64,000 nucleotides of DNA. Source: Tenrec ecaudatus. Lineage: Eukaryota; Chordata; Mammalia; Afrosoricida; Tenrecidae. Location of the stretch: assembly GCF_050624435.1 (NCBI RefSeq), contig NC_134537.1, positions 121,509,586 to 121,573,585 on the forward strand, read 5' to 3'. The notes beneath the pieces were generated by a model. That model searched no databases and was not told the origin of the DNA. It saw nothing but the letters and a program-made list of their open reading frames with translations. Positions 35,672-47,591 of the stretch are shown here, piece after piece (positions within the stretch are counted from its first letter, which is position 1; each line of letters opens with the position of its first letter). Position numbers and translations under genes: made by a program.

Positions 35672-35705
35672 ATTTTGTTTTTAAACATTTTATTAGGGGC
35701 TCAAA
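35672..35705 (-). mobile_element. 34-bp L1 3'-end insertion with 17-bp target-site duplication
   Basis: The 17-bp 'CAAGGACTACATGTTTT' occurs at 35,655-35,671 and again at 35,706-35,722 with no mismatch. Between them are a T-rich tail and only about 22 bp of the antisense L1 3' terminus ('CATTTTATTAGGGGCTC'). This is an extreme 5' truncation by target-primed reverse transcription. Confidence 0.93.
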
Positions 35706-35837
35706 CAAGGACTACATGTTTTTAAAAGTACTCCTCCTCAGGGTTATTCTTTTACCATCCTTGGGACTCAAAGTCAAATGAAACTACGAGATGGGGGTAA
35801 AATGTGGTCAAACAGAATCCAGTGGCTATTAGTGTTG

Positions 35838-36012
35838 TTGCTGGGTGCCATAAAGTCAGCTCCAAACTGCAGTGACCCTGTGTGACACACTCGAATGACC
35901 CCAGAGGGGTTTCTGGGCCGTGATCTTCTCCTTGGAGTCGCTGGATGGGTCAAAGCCCCAATCTTTCAATGAGCATGTGAGCACTTAACTACGTGCATCA
36001 CCAGGACTCTTG
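35838..36012 (-). mobile_element. AfroSINE, near full length
   Basis: Complement of AfroSINE from tail ('GGTGCCATAAAGTCAGCTCC') to head ('TGCATCACCAGGACTC'). Diverged in the middle. Confidence 0.75.
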
Positions 36013-36221
36013 GTTCTGGACATTAGCACCAGGTTTTGTTTTTTTGGTTTTAAGTTTGGGCTGCCCTTCACCTCTCTGAGATGATGCCATGATTGGGTGT
36101 TAACTGGTCTTCCTTATCCTGTCACTCACAGTACTGCACTTCACGATAAAGTTTGAGGTCTTCTTTTTGGCAATGATGGAAGAGCATTTCTCCTCAGTTC
36201 GTTAGTCATGTTGACAGTATG

Positions 36222-38030
36222 ATGCTGTTGTTAGGGCTCATTGAATCAGTTCCTACTCATAGCAACCCCATGTAGAGATGAATGAAATACTGCCCAGGAT
36301 TTTCACTTGCTATTCTTACATTATTGTTATGGTGTAGCCCATTTTTGCCGCCACTCTGTTGATCCATCTCATTCAGGGTTTTACCCTTTTTTCTGACCTC
36401 CTTTACCAAGCACGATATCCTTTTTCCAAGATCTAGGATCTCCTGATAAATAACAAATACAAAGTTGTGAGAGGACCTCTCAACATCCTTGCTTCTCAGG
36501 AGCAGTCTGGCTGTTTCCTTTCAAGGTGGATTAGTCTGTCCTTCTGGAAGCCCTTGGCATTTCCGTATTCTTTGCCCACAATTCAAATGCACCATTTCTT
36601 CCCTACTCTTTCTCATTAATTGTCCAGCTTTCATATACATGAGGTAATTGAAAATATCATGGTTTAGGCCAAGCACGCCATGGTCCTCGGTGTAAAATCC
36701 TTGTGTGTAAACACGTTAAAGAAGTCTTGCACAGCAGATTTGCCCAATTCAATACAGAATTTGATTTCTTGACTGTTATTTCCATGAACATTGATTATGA
36801 GCCCAACCAGATGAAATATTTTACAGTTAGCGGAGGAAAATATTTTATAGTTTCAATCTTCTCTTCATCTGTCATGAGGTTGTCTGTTGGTCCAGTTGTG
36901 AGGCTCGGGGTTTTGTTTACATTGAGTTGTCATCCATCCTGAAGGATGCAATCCTTGATCTTCACCAACATGTGCTTCATGGCCTCCACGTCTTCAGCAA
37001 GCAAAGTGGTGGCATCTGCATGAGTCTTTCTTCAATACTCTCGCCATTCTTCATATAACCAGCTCCTTCATTCCTTGCTCAGCACACAGATTGAGTAAAT
37101 ATGGTGAAAGGACATACCCCTGCTCACACCTTTCCGATTTAAAACCACGGATTCCCTTGTTCTCTTCATGCACGTGTTCCACATAAGCACAATTAAGTGT
37201 TCTGGAATTTCCATTCTTCTTGACATTATCAGCACAAGTAAACATCTGTCTGGCATTCTCTGCTTTCAGCTAAGATCCATCAGCAATAACATCCCTCGTT
37301 CTACAGCCTCTTCTAAATATGACGTGAATGTATGGCAGCACCCTGTCCATGCAATGCTGTGACTGTTTTTTGAATCATCTTTGGTAAAATTTTACTGACA
37401 GGTGATATTAATGACATTGTTTGATGATTTCTGTATTTTGAGTGTCACCTATTTTAGAATAGATACAAATATGACTGTCTTCCAATTACTGGCTGGGAAG
37501 GTGATACCACTCCTCTTCAATTTGTCATTCCTTGCATGCTAAACCATGTGATTGTCTGATTCCAAATGGCTGCTACCAGTCCATTTCAGCACACTAATAT
37601 CTGGGCAAGCATAGATCTTTATGCATTCCATTGCCATTTGTATTACTTCGAGTTTTCCTAGATTCATACTTCACACGTTGCTAGTTAGGATTATTAATGT
37701 GTGTTTACAAGTGCTTGGTCCCGTTTTGTCATCCTCCAACAGCAAAGGAAGGTCCTGAAAGCCTAACTCCATCGAGGTCCTTAAGGCTGACTCTACCGGA
37801 CTGATTCTGAGGGCCTTCCAAGCTGAGGGACTGACTCATCTTATAGCAACATTTTTGACAATATTCACAAGGATTTAGTGATTAATCCTCAGAAGTGGAT
37901 AGCCTATTCCTTCTTTGTGGTTTGGAAACTCAAATGAAACTTGTTCACCTTGGTTGACCATGCTGAAATACCAGTGATGTAGCGTTCAGCATTGCCGCAA
38001 CACCCCGGCCTCCACAGTACAGATGAATTA
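36222..38030 (-). mobile_element. RTE LINE, 3' end to 5' end with the endonuclease region missing
   Basis: Minus-strand RTE. 3' end at 36,222 ('TTAGGGCTCATTGAATCAGT'), C-terminal region at 36,540-36,950, RT at 36,950-37,420, linker to about 37,550, then directly the 5' coding start and 5' UTR (37,580-38,030: 'GATCTTTATGCATTCCATTG', 'GAAATACCAGTGATGTAGCG'). The endonuclease block present at 13,300-13,860 in the other long copy is missing. No intact frame. Confidence 0.82.
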
Positions 38031-38034
38031 TGGT

Positions 38035-38478
38035 AGCAGACCATACGACTGTTCAATACAAAATGGCTAGTGACCATCTTTTTCAGCTTATGAGTTCCAT
38101 TTCAAATGACTTTAATATTCCTAGATTCATATTCTGTGCATTCTACAATGTGATTTGTTTTTACAGATTTCTGCAGCTGTTTCTTGCCATTTTGAGCAAG
38201 AATGTCTTAAAAGCTTTGCTCGGTCCCCAGCATCAAGGCCAGATCGACTGTGGGGAGGCAGCTCTTCTCCAGTCACATTTTGAATGCCTTTCAACATGAG
38301 TGTTCATCTTCTGGGAAGACATCAGCAAATATAGTCCATTGTTATTCATCTGGCTTTCACTGGCTGATATTTCTAGTTTATTACCAGGCTCATGATTCTA
38401 GTCTATCTTATCCTGGAAGCGTTCTACTGAAACTTGACCACAATGAGTGGTAGTGTAGGAAATGGCTGCAGACCTTCC
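38035..38478 (-). mobile_element. second RTE 5' region in tandem
   Basis: Repeats the RTE 5' region already present at 37,580-38,030, in the same orientation: 'TTCCTAGATTCATATTCTGT', 'CAGATTTCTGCAGCTGTTTC' and 'CACTGGCTGATATTTCTAG'. It either belongs to a neighbouring second RTE copy or results from duplication. Confidence 0.7.
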
Positions 38479-39375
38479 ACGATTATAGAAGCACACCAAG
38501 GTAAGGCAAATGGACAGATAGTGATGAGATATCCTTACCGCCCTTAAAAACAGTAGCAAAGACTTGCTCCTGTTACCTGAAAGAAACTTGAAAAGGCTTA
38601 TAAATTACTACATTTCAGAAGTCCAGATTTTTAAGCAAAACTATCTATTAATAGTTCCAAATCACAAATAAAAAATATTGTTGCATCTCCTGGGAGGGAA
38701 AAGCCACGCCTTGTGTGTCAGCATGCAATTGAAGACACAGCTCCTAAACCTTCAGGGAAAGGTCACACTTTTTAAAACTAATTACTTTAACTTATATTTA
38801 CATGCCAGGAATTCCCATGTATTTTTAACACATATGTTTTTGACAACCACCCTGAGAAGCTTTAAGTACGTTGTGACTTGTTCAAGGTCACCTAGGGAGT
38901 AAATGTTGGAGCTCAGTTTGAAATCCAGGTGGGATTCTTTTTGACTGCCTAAAGTGCACTGGTGTTATTTAAATAACCTAAAGATACACATCATAAGATA
39001 AAGGTAACTCGGGAATATTTACATTTGTCAAAAATAGGTGTTGGGTATACACCTGGAATCCATGTGCTTTGGCTAGATATTTCATTGTTTTATTCATTTT
39101 TTTCCTTGAAGTCAACTTCTTAAGAAACCTACATCTGATTTCAGAAAGACACCCCTACCTCTCCAGGGTAAGCATGTGGGGGTTCAGGATGAAGTCATGC
39201 AAAGTGAGCACCTGGGCTCTGTGGTTTTCCCCATGTGGGCATTATTTAGGGAGTTTTCATGTAAGCAGTGAGTAAGAATCTGTCCTATAGTTGAGGGATT
39301 GCAACATGATTACAATGAATCTACTTGGGAGTTTTGCAAATAATTATCCAATAAAAATTTTAAACTGAATTTAGC
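38479..39375. other. mostly unique, one MIR
   Basis: Contains a MIR at 38,848-38,950. Otherwise nothing assigned. Confidence 0.4.
38848..38950 (-). mobile_element. MIR SINE remnant
   Basis: 'TGACTTGTTCAAGGTCACCT' and 'GAGTAAATGTTGGAGCTCAG' match the complement of the MIR core and its flank. Confidence 0.65.
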
Positions 39376-39508
39376 ACATATATATATGTGTGTGTGATAT
39401 GTATATATATGTATATACATATATACATATCATACATATATATACATATATGTATATACATATATACATATATGTATATACATATATCATATATGTATAT
39501 ATATATAT
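39376..39508. repeat. TA/TACA/TGTA microsatellite
   Basis: 133 bp of alternating purine-pyrimidine sequence built from 'GTATATAC', 'CATATATAC' and TA runs, with many small palindromes. The 63-codon frame over it is an artefact. Confidence 0.95.
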
Positions 39509-39532
39509 CAGTTTTCTTAAAGCAAGCCATAA

Positions 39533-39695
39533 GTCAAGTTGCCATTAAGTCAAGTTGGACTCATGGGAACCCTGGATAGGAAGTGCCCTGTAGGGTGTCT
39601 GAGACTGTCCCTTTTTCTACTACCAAGTGCCTGGTACATTTACGCTGCTGACCTTGGGGTTAGCAGCCAACACTTTGGTATTGGGCTCATCAAGA
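39533..39695 (-). mobile_element. AfroSINE
   Basis: Complement of AfroSINE: 'GTTGCCATTAAGTCAAGTTG' (tail), 'GAAGTGCCCTGTAGGGTGTC' and 'TGCTGACCTTGGGGTTAGC' (head). It lies at the edge of the TA-rich microsatellite. Confidence 0.8.
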
Positions 39696-39784
39696 CTCCT
39701 TTCCTAAGAACCAACTCCCAAGAGTAAAACTGCTGCTTCTCAAAATAGCGGGAAATAGATGAATTAGAGAAAAAAAAACAAGCC

Positions 39785-39938
39785 TGTGCCCCCAAATGGG
39801 TTCTGACTGCTAGTGAATCCATGTGCTACAGAGTAAAACTGCTCCTTAAAGTGTCCTTCACTGCAAACTGTCATGGAAGCAGATCACCACTGTCACTCGG
39901 TGCGTTCAAACCGCCAACCGTGCGGCTGCTAATGAACT
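39785..39938 (-). mobile_element. AfroSINE
   Basis: Second minus-strand AfroSINE 90 bp after the first: 'GGAAGCAGATCACCACTGTC', 'GTTCAAACCGCCAACCGTG' and 'CGGCTGCTAATGAACTC'. Confidence 0.8.
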
Positions 39939-40099
39939 CAAGTATAAATCTCCTAATAAAAGCTCATGAACCAAACGCATAAAATACAGAGAGTCCCATG
40001 CTTTCTGTGCCCAGACATAAGATGAGGGTTAGTTTCCAAAAGATATCAATAATAATTCTTTTTTTGCATAAGATCTTTTTATATTTTACTATCATCTTT

Positions 40100-40240
40100 T
40101 TTAATAAATCATTTTATAGGGGCTCATACGACTCTTATCAAAATCCATACATACATCAATTGAGTAAAGCACCTTTAAACATTTGTTGCCCTCATCATTC
40201 TCAAAATTTGCCTTCCGCTTGGGTTCCTGGATTTAGCTCA
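40100..40240 (-). mobile_element. L1 3' end, short antisense copy
   Basis: 'ATTTTATAGGGGCTCATACG', 'ACTCTTATCAAAATCCATAC' and 'CATCAATTGAGTAAAGCAC' are the complement of the L1 3' terminus. It is only about 140 bp long. I could not define a clear target duplication. Confidence 0.8.
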
Positions 40241-42189
40241 TTTAATAATATTTATTATAAAGAGAGAATTGTGTTTGAGCTCTCTAAGACTCAGTCACCT
40301 GAAAGTGTGCTACTTTGATTAATTTATTATGAATGATAAAGTATGCTCTATGGAAGATGAAGTTTCCTGACATCTGTCGATCACTGACAGTTCTGAGTGC
40401 TGAAAGAAGCTACTCTTCTGAATCTGCAGGTGATGGGGCGGAGTTCCATTGCTATAAGAATCATTTCCAGAGACATCAGAGAGTATGCCAAAAAATATTG
40501 CTACTGAGGTGCCAACTCATGCATGCCTGCGTTAATTCCAAGCAAAACATATTGCCCTCTGTCTCCACGGTGCGTGAACTGCTGCATATAAATTCTCTCA
40601 AGGACCCCTCCCTGGGCTCATGCGGGAGCCACCAGAAAAGATCTTTCTAATCAACAGAAACCCTTGGCTTCCAAGATCTGCTGAGCCAGTTCACTGCACA
40701 GCAGAGAATCCAGCTCTGAAGAATATGGAGATTGTTTTCTGAGGAGTAGCAACCAGTAATCTTGATAGATTTTCTTGAAAGACAGAAGGTGATGATTGGA
40801 GCTTTTTAAAAATAAGTCTCAAGAATATTTGAGCACTGCATCGGTGAATACGAGACCAGAAATGTTGCACCAGGAATTCCTTTCCACCACGAAGATGCTC
40901 CTCCTCAATGCCCCGTGAGAATGTGTCTGGAAAGCCATGCCCTACACACAGGACAGCTCTGCGCGTGCCCCTATCGACTTCTTGCCGTTCTTGAAAGTCA
41001 AAAAGCATTTAGAAAGAACAAAATTTCAGTCCTTGGAGAATGCCAGATTGACAATTTCGGGCATGGTGTAAGTGAAAGTATTCTTCAAGGGAAAGCTAGA
41101 AAGATGAAAACCATCTTTAGAAATTTAAAAACCTAGATGGAGATATATTGAGAATCACTTTACAAATGGATATTTTTTTCCTTAACGAATTGATATTTTT
41201 ACTTAAAGAATTCTGTGATTTTGTTGCAGCAGTTTTTGGCTTAACCACATATAACCTCACAATTGCAAGTGGATATTGTCAATAGAGACTTAAAATGAAC
41301 CAATGATCCTCAATATTGACATGAATGTGTGCCCATGACTTGTGAAAAAAATCCAGTGACAATATCATCTCTGAAAGTATCATATCTACTTCAAAAACTA
41401 CTGCTTTTGAATAAGAAGATGGGACTATTAACATAAAAAATATGATATGAGAGCTTTGGGTGAAGACAAAGATCCACTGTGGAAGATGAGGGCCATCTAA
41501 TGAGCTGGAGTTAGATCATGATAAAAAGTGGAAGTAGAAAAATGAATGTTTAATTATTGTGTGATTTCATAGTGGAATTTTAAAAGTGTAGCTCTAACTA
41601 AACTTATTACAGATTGAAAGTTAGCTGTTTAATTACTTCATTGGCATCTTCAAATATTCGTGTGACCAATATGGTAGAAAAAAACGAATTATTTTGTTTT
41701 TTTGAAGTATTTTTATTTATAATCTTTTGTACTCAAAGTCAACTATTATTTAAGCATCTATATTAAATCTCCAAATCTCTGTGCAGAGGAGCTCAGCATG
41801 GCAAAATGAAACCTCCCTGCCCTTCACCATGGCAGCAGCAGCTTTTTTGAGGGAACATAAAGAAAGAATAATTATCCAAGACATAACCTACCCCTCACCC
41901 CGCAGTGTTGTTGTTTCTCACTTGAAGTTTACTTGGAAGCAAAACAGAGACTTAGAACGGAAAACAATCCCCACTTTGCCCCAACCCAGAGAATCTCAGT
42001 TAGATAGATAGACAGAAAAACCTCAGCTTTACCTTAAAATGAGCAAACGATACGTGAACAACAACAAAAACAAGAATGAAATGCACCAGTGTGATCTACA
42101 GTATTTCTCCCATGAAGACTAATAACTGAAGCTATAAATAAGCACCTTGGGGACAACAGCTTTATCAAAACTACCTGCTGATATCTCAA
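40241..42189. other. mostly unique sequence
   Basis: About 2 kb with no recognised repeat. The 105-codon frames at 40,333-40,650 (plus) and 40,691-41,008 (minus) show no domain. A short (GATA)-like run is at about 42,001-42,012. Confidence 0.4.
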
Positions 42190-42350
42190 GGGATTCCTGA
42201 GTGGTGCAGATGATGAACCCATTTGACTGCTAACAAAACCAAAGGTTGGTAGTTCAAGTTCTTCCAGAAGCGCCTCAGAAGAAAGGCCTGGTGACCGACT
42301 TCCAAAGCAGCAGCTGTTGAAACCCCTCTAGACACACATGGGTTCTCCGC
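42190..42350 (+). mobile_element. AfroSINE variant
   Basis: Head 'GGATTCCTGAGTGGTGCAGA', then 'GGTTGGTAGTTCAAGTTC' and 'AGAAGAAAGGCCTGGTGACC'. The last phrase marks a variant with an insertion relative to the common AfroSINE; the 3' end is cut. Confidence 0.7.
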
Positions 42351-44285
42351 TCCAAGGGAACTGACAGTAATCAAGAAAATAAAGTCTCACATCAACCGCA
42401 CAATTTGATCCATCTCCACCTAACTTTTCCAAATTCCCTTCGCAAACAAGAGCTTTTAACCTAGGTTTTCTCAAGCTGGGCATACTGTAATTGCAGACCC
42501 AGTCGTTCTGTGCTATGGAGAGCTGTCCGGTGCCTGGTGGACTGGTTAGCTGCATCCCTGACCTCTACCCACTAGGTACCAGTAGTACCTTCCTCCTCGT
42601 ACTCTAGAGGAAAGACCAGCCTTGGATGAGAACTGGACGTGACATCCTATTCCAGTACTGAAATACCAGTAAAAACCTCGCCTACACATTCTGGCTAATC
42701 AGTTATAAAGAAAAACAGGAGAGGCAGAGGGAGAATTGACCTTGAAAATTTAGAAATTGGGGGAATGGGGTGATTGAGACAGTCATACACTGCTTCTCCT
42801 CCTCCCTTCTAAAGCCTTCAGAAGGAAATCAGTTCACCCCCAACCTTGTGTACACCTGCACCCTGGCATGGTTCCTGCCTCTGACCTCATGATGCATCAG
42901 GATGGATGCATTCTAAATGGTATCCAAGAGTGCTAGAGCCCATCGTGAGAGAGGGGCTGGAGCTGCCCTTCAGTCCATCTGCTCTGCTAATCACGAAACC
43001 ATGTTCCCTCCCTCCCTCCCTCCCTCCCTCCCTCAAAGGTGCTCTGTCAACCATCCCTAAATAGCAAATATCCGGGCTACAGCTGCCTTTCCTCCAGGTA
43101 TATGCCAAGCATTGTTAAAGCTTCCTCCTAAGGCCGCGTGGTTCTCAAACACTTCATTCGATTAGCAGTATGAGCACAAATTACAGCATCATTTCTAAGT
43201 CCCACATTTAGTGCTAATAGACTTTGCTCTTATTATTTATCTAGGTGTTAAAAGAAAAACAAAGTCAATGGTACATGGACTTTATCGGTATTGCCTGCCT
43301 TTTCTTTTCCAAGTTCACAACATTGAAAGCTGTTTAATTAAAAGCAAGTGGTCAGAGCTCACCTCCCACTTCCCTCTCCATCTGTGGAGTATTTGCTTCC
43401 AGATAGATTCAGGCTGTTCCAACTTTTTCTGGGCTGACATCGGTCCACTTCCCCCATTGCAGGGTCAAACATTCAGAATCGAGCAACACCTTTCCAAAGA
43501 CAGTTCTCTCTGCTATGAAAGGCCTGGCTTTCTCCAGCTCCCCATTTCCAGGACGAATTTCTGTTCCACATCTTTGCTCTCTTTTAATGGCAAAATATAT
43601 CAAAGCGAGCACCAATTCCTCTGCTGTGCTCCCGATGTTTTTCTGAAAATCGCTGATGTTCAGGTTATAAATTATATTTTGCAAGCAAGGTAGGCTAAAG
43701 GCTTATTTTAGCTTGACAACAGAAGCAACCTGTTTCTTCCTCTCTCGCTTCACATTCTGAGCAAAGGGCATGGCTGGTCTCAAGCTTCTTAAAGCCCCTG
43801 CCATGCCTTCTTCTCTTTCTCTTCTGCGATTTCCAGCTCACTGCCCCCAACATAGTGGAGATGCCATAGGGAGTGCTTGCACAGAACTGGAGGTTATTCC
43901 TAAAAAGAAGTTTGACCGCTTTTTTCCATGTCCCCAGGCGACTGTCCCTACAGTTGGCGTAAGTCCCTTAGTCGTGAGGGCTGCTGAGTGGGCTGATCAC
44001 TTTCTAATGACATCTATCTTCCAAACACAGAGCTGAGTCATCACCTAATTACATGGATAGCTGCCAGTTCCTGAGATGGTAATGTTGAGCCATGAGCACC
44101 AAAGATGATACAACCCACATATTTCTTCCTGGAGTTCCACTGCCTCTTGAACTTGGTAACATTGCCATGGCCCTGTAGGCTCCTTGAGCACTGCCTAACC
44201 CCTTTGCAGTACCGCGTTTTATCATGTCTCAGATGGTTAGAAAGTGAGAGGGGCTTTCCCAGTGACCATAATTGGCTGCCAGACA
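42351..44285. other. mostly unique sequence, includes one long open frame
   Basis: No repeat family assigned apart from the (TCCC)n run. A 160-codon plus-strand frame (43,211-43,693) is opposed by a 91-codon minus-strand frame over the same bases. Neither contains a recognisable domain, so I do not call a gene. 'GTGGTTCTCAAACAC' at about 43,139 resembles a Charlie hAT terminus. Confidence 0.35.
43005..43034. repeat. (TCCC)n microsatellite, 30 bp
   Basis: Seven and a half perfect TCCC units. Confidence 0.98.
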
Positions 44286-44497
44286 GAAGCCCTGATGGAC
44301 TGGTGGTTATGAGGGAGCTACGATCCACAAGGTCAGCAGTTCAAAAGCATCGACAGCTCCTCGGGAAACACAGGGCTTTCTACTTCCATGAAGAGATAAA
44401 GTCTCGGAAAATTCTCAGGGGCAGTTCCACCCTGTTCTATAGGGTCACTCTGAGTCAGCATCAACTCAGTTGCAGTGAGTCTTTTGGTTTTCTAGAA
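44286..44497 (+). mobile_element. AfroSINE, full length
   Basis: Head 'AGCCCTGATGGACTGGTGGT', B-box side 'GGTCAGCAGTTCAAAAGC', tail 'TATAGGGTCACTCTGAGTCA' and 'AGTGAGTCTTTTGGTTTTC'. It explains the 133-codon frame here. Confidence 0.88.
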
Positions 44498-44862
44498 AGT
44501 GGCTGAGGACATGGCACCTGGGAATGGCAGGTACACACAGCCACTCTGCTCACCCTAAATAATTACATATCTGAAACGGTATTGTATTGGACGGCATTCA
44601 AAGATTGCTGCATGTATATCTTTTCTCATTGACTTGGCCTTTGAGCATCTCTCTCTTTTTACTTAGGTGTACAAAGTTCACTTTTTATGTAGTTATGCTT
44701 TCAGTCATCAGACCTGTTATTATAAACAAACTCAAAAATCCAACATGACAGATTAGAATTATACTTATTCCAGAGATGGTTTAATGCTTACAATAGTACA
44801 GTTTTCAAGGATCTTTATTACGACACAAACCAGGTAGAAAGGCAATTCAAGGGTGTCTTAGG
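44498..44862. other. unassigned sequence
   Basis: No recognised feature. Confidence 0.35.
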
Positions 44863-45555
44863 CTGGGTACTCTAGAAAAATAAATCCAATGAGATAGATA
44901 GATATGTAGAGAGAGAGAGAGATAGAACTGCCCCCAAGTGAGTCTCTGAGACTATAACTTTTTATGGGAGTAAAATGTCCTGTCGTCCTCCCAAGATAGA
45001 TAATAGAGAAATTTATCAAGGAAATGGCTCCCACGGTTGCACAACTAAGCAAGTCCAGGTTCCAAGTTCACGAGTCAGGTTCTAAGCTAGAGGCTTCCCC
45101 CTCCTGACTGAGGAGCCCCAGATTGGCAGGAACGCCACCAGTGAATGGTTGCAGGGGAGGATGAATCCAAGGCTGGCAGGCTAGATGGCAGGTTAGATGA
45201 TAGACTGATGTTTCTAGGGATCAGAAGGCTGGCTGTTGATTCAAATCCAGATAATCCGAGTTCTATGAACCAGACACAGGATGGAATCCCAGCAAAAAGG
45301 AAACAATCTTTTCCATAGTGTCCACTTATATAGGAAATGGACCATAATCTCAAGGGAGCTTCTTTTCAATTAGATGAGGGCCATAACCCGAGTAAGAGGG
45401 TTGTATTCCACCTTAATCTTATTACAACTGATCCCATCTCTTCTCAGTACAGATTCCATCATGGAGTTGACCAGTTCACATTGTAGGAACTTACGAGCCA
45501 TTAACAGCCAAAGCACCAAGAATCCTGGCCCAACAAAGTTGCCATAAAACCGTTC
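44863..45555 (+). repeat. probable old eutherian LTR-like repeat
   Basis: Begins 'TTAGGCTGGGTACTCTAGAA', followed by a GATA/GA-rich stretch, 'TTATCAAGGAAATGGCTCCC' and, near the end, 'CTGGCCCAACAAAGTTG'. This order is typical of an old dispersed mammalian repeat, probably of ERVL/MaLR type. The same kind of start ('ACAGGGTTCTCTAGAGAGAC') is seen at 49,440. An AfroSINE fragment interrupts it at 44,925-44,992. No viral coding sequence is present. Confidence 0.5.
44925..44992 (-). mobile_element. truncated AfroSINE inside the LTR-like repeat
   Basis: 'GAACTGCCCCCAAGTGAGTC' and 'TTTTTATGGGAGTAAAATG' match the complement of the AfroSINE middle. It is flanked by 'AGATAG' on the left and 'AGATAGATA' on the right, both within the GATA-rich host. 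Confidence 0.6.
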
Positions 45556-45699
45556 TCAAATGGTGAGTGTTTTGTAGCCAAGGGAGCATGGATGTATTAA
45601 GAAACCTCTAAGTACCAGCACTTGGATACAAAAAAAGATGGCTAAGGCTGGACCATTCTTGAAGACACAGCTGGTTTAAATCGAATCCCATTTGCTTTT

Positions 45700-46012
45700 G
45701 TTAGGTGCCATCAAGTCGGCCCCAACCTATCCAATCGATGCACAACAGAACCAAACGCTGCCCTGTTCTGTGCCATCCTCACAATCGTCCTCATGCTCAA
45801 GTTCATCCTTACAGCCACTGTGTCGATCCTTCTCTTTAAGGGACTTCCTCTTTTATGCTGCACCTCTACACACATGATGTCCTTCCCCAGGAACTGGTCT
45901 CCCCTGCCAACATGTCCAACGTGTGAAAGATGGAGTCTTGCCATCCTTGCCTCTAAGAATGCTTGCCTGTAAGGAGTACTTCTTCCAAGACAGATTTGTA
46001 ATGTGTTTACTC
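45700..46012 (-). mobile_element. RTE LINE, 3' end
   Basis: Complement of the RTE tail, well preserved: 'GTTAGGTGCCATCAAGTCGG', 'CACAACAGAACCAAACGCTG', 'ACAGCCACTGTGTCGATCC' and 'CTTCTTCCAAGACAGATTTG'. Confidence 0.9.
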
Positions 46013-46255
46013 AACTCTCCTCTCACACCCTGAAAGGACTAACATGGGATCTGTTCATTCTTGATCAAGCAGAAGGAACAAACGATTAGGGAACTGCACA
46101 GCGGTAAGGCTGCTGGTGGGAGGAGTTCTTAGGAAGAAAAGTTAGCATTTAACCTCCACCTGATTGTCAGTCGGAAAGGCTTGCTCTTGCTGTGATGTTC
46201 AATGCTACGGCACCAATTATTTAAAATATTGGCAGGGTTGGTTTCAGCAAGGCCT

Positions 46256-46460
46256 TCAGATTAAGACAGATTTGGGATTCCAGAACATGTCATTATGCTG
46301 CTGCAGAACTTGTACACAGATGAAAAGGAAGCTGTCCAAACAGAACAGAGGAACACAGCGTAGTTTACAATCAGGAAAGGGATGTGTCAGGGTTGTGCCC
46401 TCTCACCACACTGATTCAATCTGTATGCTGAGCAGATCATCAGAGAAGCTGGATTTTAAT
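46256..46460 (+). mobile_element. RTE LINE, short piece of the reverse transcriptase
   Basis: Sense fragment: 'GGGATTCCAGAACATGTCAT', 'GGATGTGTCAGGGTTGTGCC' and 'CTGAGCAGATCATCAGAGAA'. It lies close to, and in the opposite direction from, the RTE 3' end at 45,700-46,012; the two may be parts of one rearranged insertion. Confidence 0.8.
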
Positions 46461-47591
46461 CCAAAAACCCCCCTCTTGGAGTTGTTTCCTTGTGAGAAGT
46501 CCTCCTTGTGCACTAAATGTTTATAGGATCATTATTTCTAACACACACAAAAAAAAATGCCAGTGGAAACAATGAAACAACACAAATCTCCATGAAAGGT
46601 GAATTGAATTATGTGTTAAAAGAAACTTGTGCTCAAACATGTGCATCTGCAAAGGGACTTGACTGCTGAGAGCTCTTCAGCATGCGTGAGCTTCCAGCCC
46701 CTCGGGGGATCTTGTAGAGAGCGGGGCTAGTTTAATGTCCACCCAGAAGATTTTGGGCTGTTATAAAGACTCATTCTAAGAGATGCTTTTCAATCTTCTT
46801 CCATATTAAATTAAAAACATATCTTTTAATCAGTTTAAGGGGAGAGAGGAATGAATAGGTGGAATGCACAACATTTTTAGATCCACGAAACTACTATCCT
46901 GTATAATATTGTAAAGGTGGGCACATCACATTAGACATTTGTCGAAACCCAAAAGCATAGAGAAAGAACCAGAGAGTTAATAATATAGCAATTTTGATTC
47001 ATCATCACTGAATGATACATATAAAATATATTGAAATAGCAAATGTTTTGCTAGATAGATACATCATACAATAAAAATAAATTACTGTTCATAAGGATGG
47101 TTCATCAACTGAACCAATGTGCTACACAAGCACAAGATGTTAATGATCTTAGGAAAAGCCAGGTGTAGAGGGAGAGGAAATATAAGGAAGCTGTCTGTAC
47201 TTTCTGGGCAATTTCTTCATAAAACCTAAACAGCACTAATAATGAAGCCTACTTTAAAAGAGAAAAATGTCTTTGGAAACTCACCCTATTTTCAAGGAGC
47301 TATCAGTGAGATCACCAAACCCACTAGAGTAACGATAGCTCAAAAGTAAGTTCAGACGTAACGTAGTTGAAGTTTTTGATCTTTTTTATTTGTAAGCATG
47401 TATTACATTCAACTGAACACTACTTCACAGTGCACATAAACGAACTACCGAACCCACACCCATGTGGGTCTATACCACAAATATATATATATATAATAGT
47501 GCACTGTTTAGGAATTTATATGTGTGTGAAGGTATAGATTATAGATAAATACAAAAGTATTGATAACACAAATTACAGAGTGAGCCAGGCT
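46461..47591. other. mostly unique sequence
   Basis: 1.1 kb with no assigned repeat apart from a short (AT)n at about 47,481-47,496. Confidence 0.4.

Noticed and set aside
40333..41008. pair of 105-codon frames as a small gene cluster
   Set aside because: Opposite strands, no domains, no conserved signals; length is within chance for this composition.
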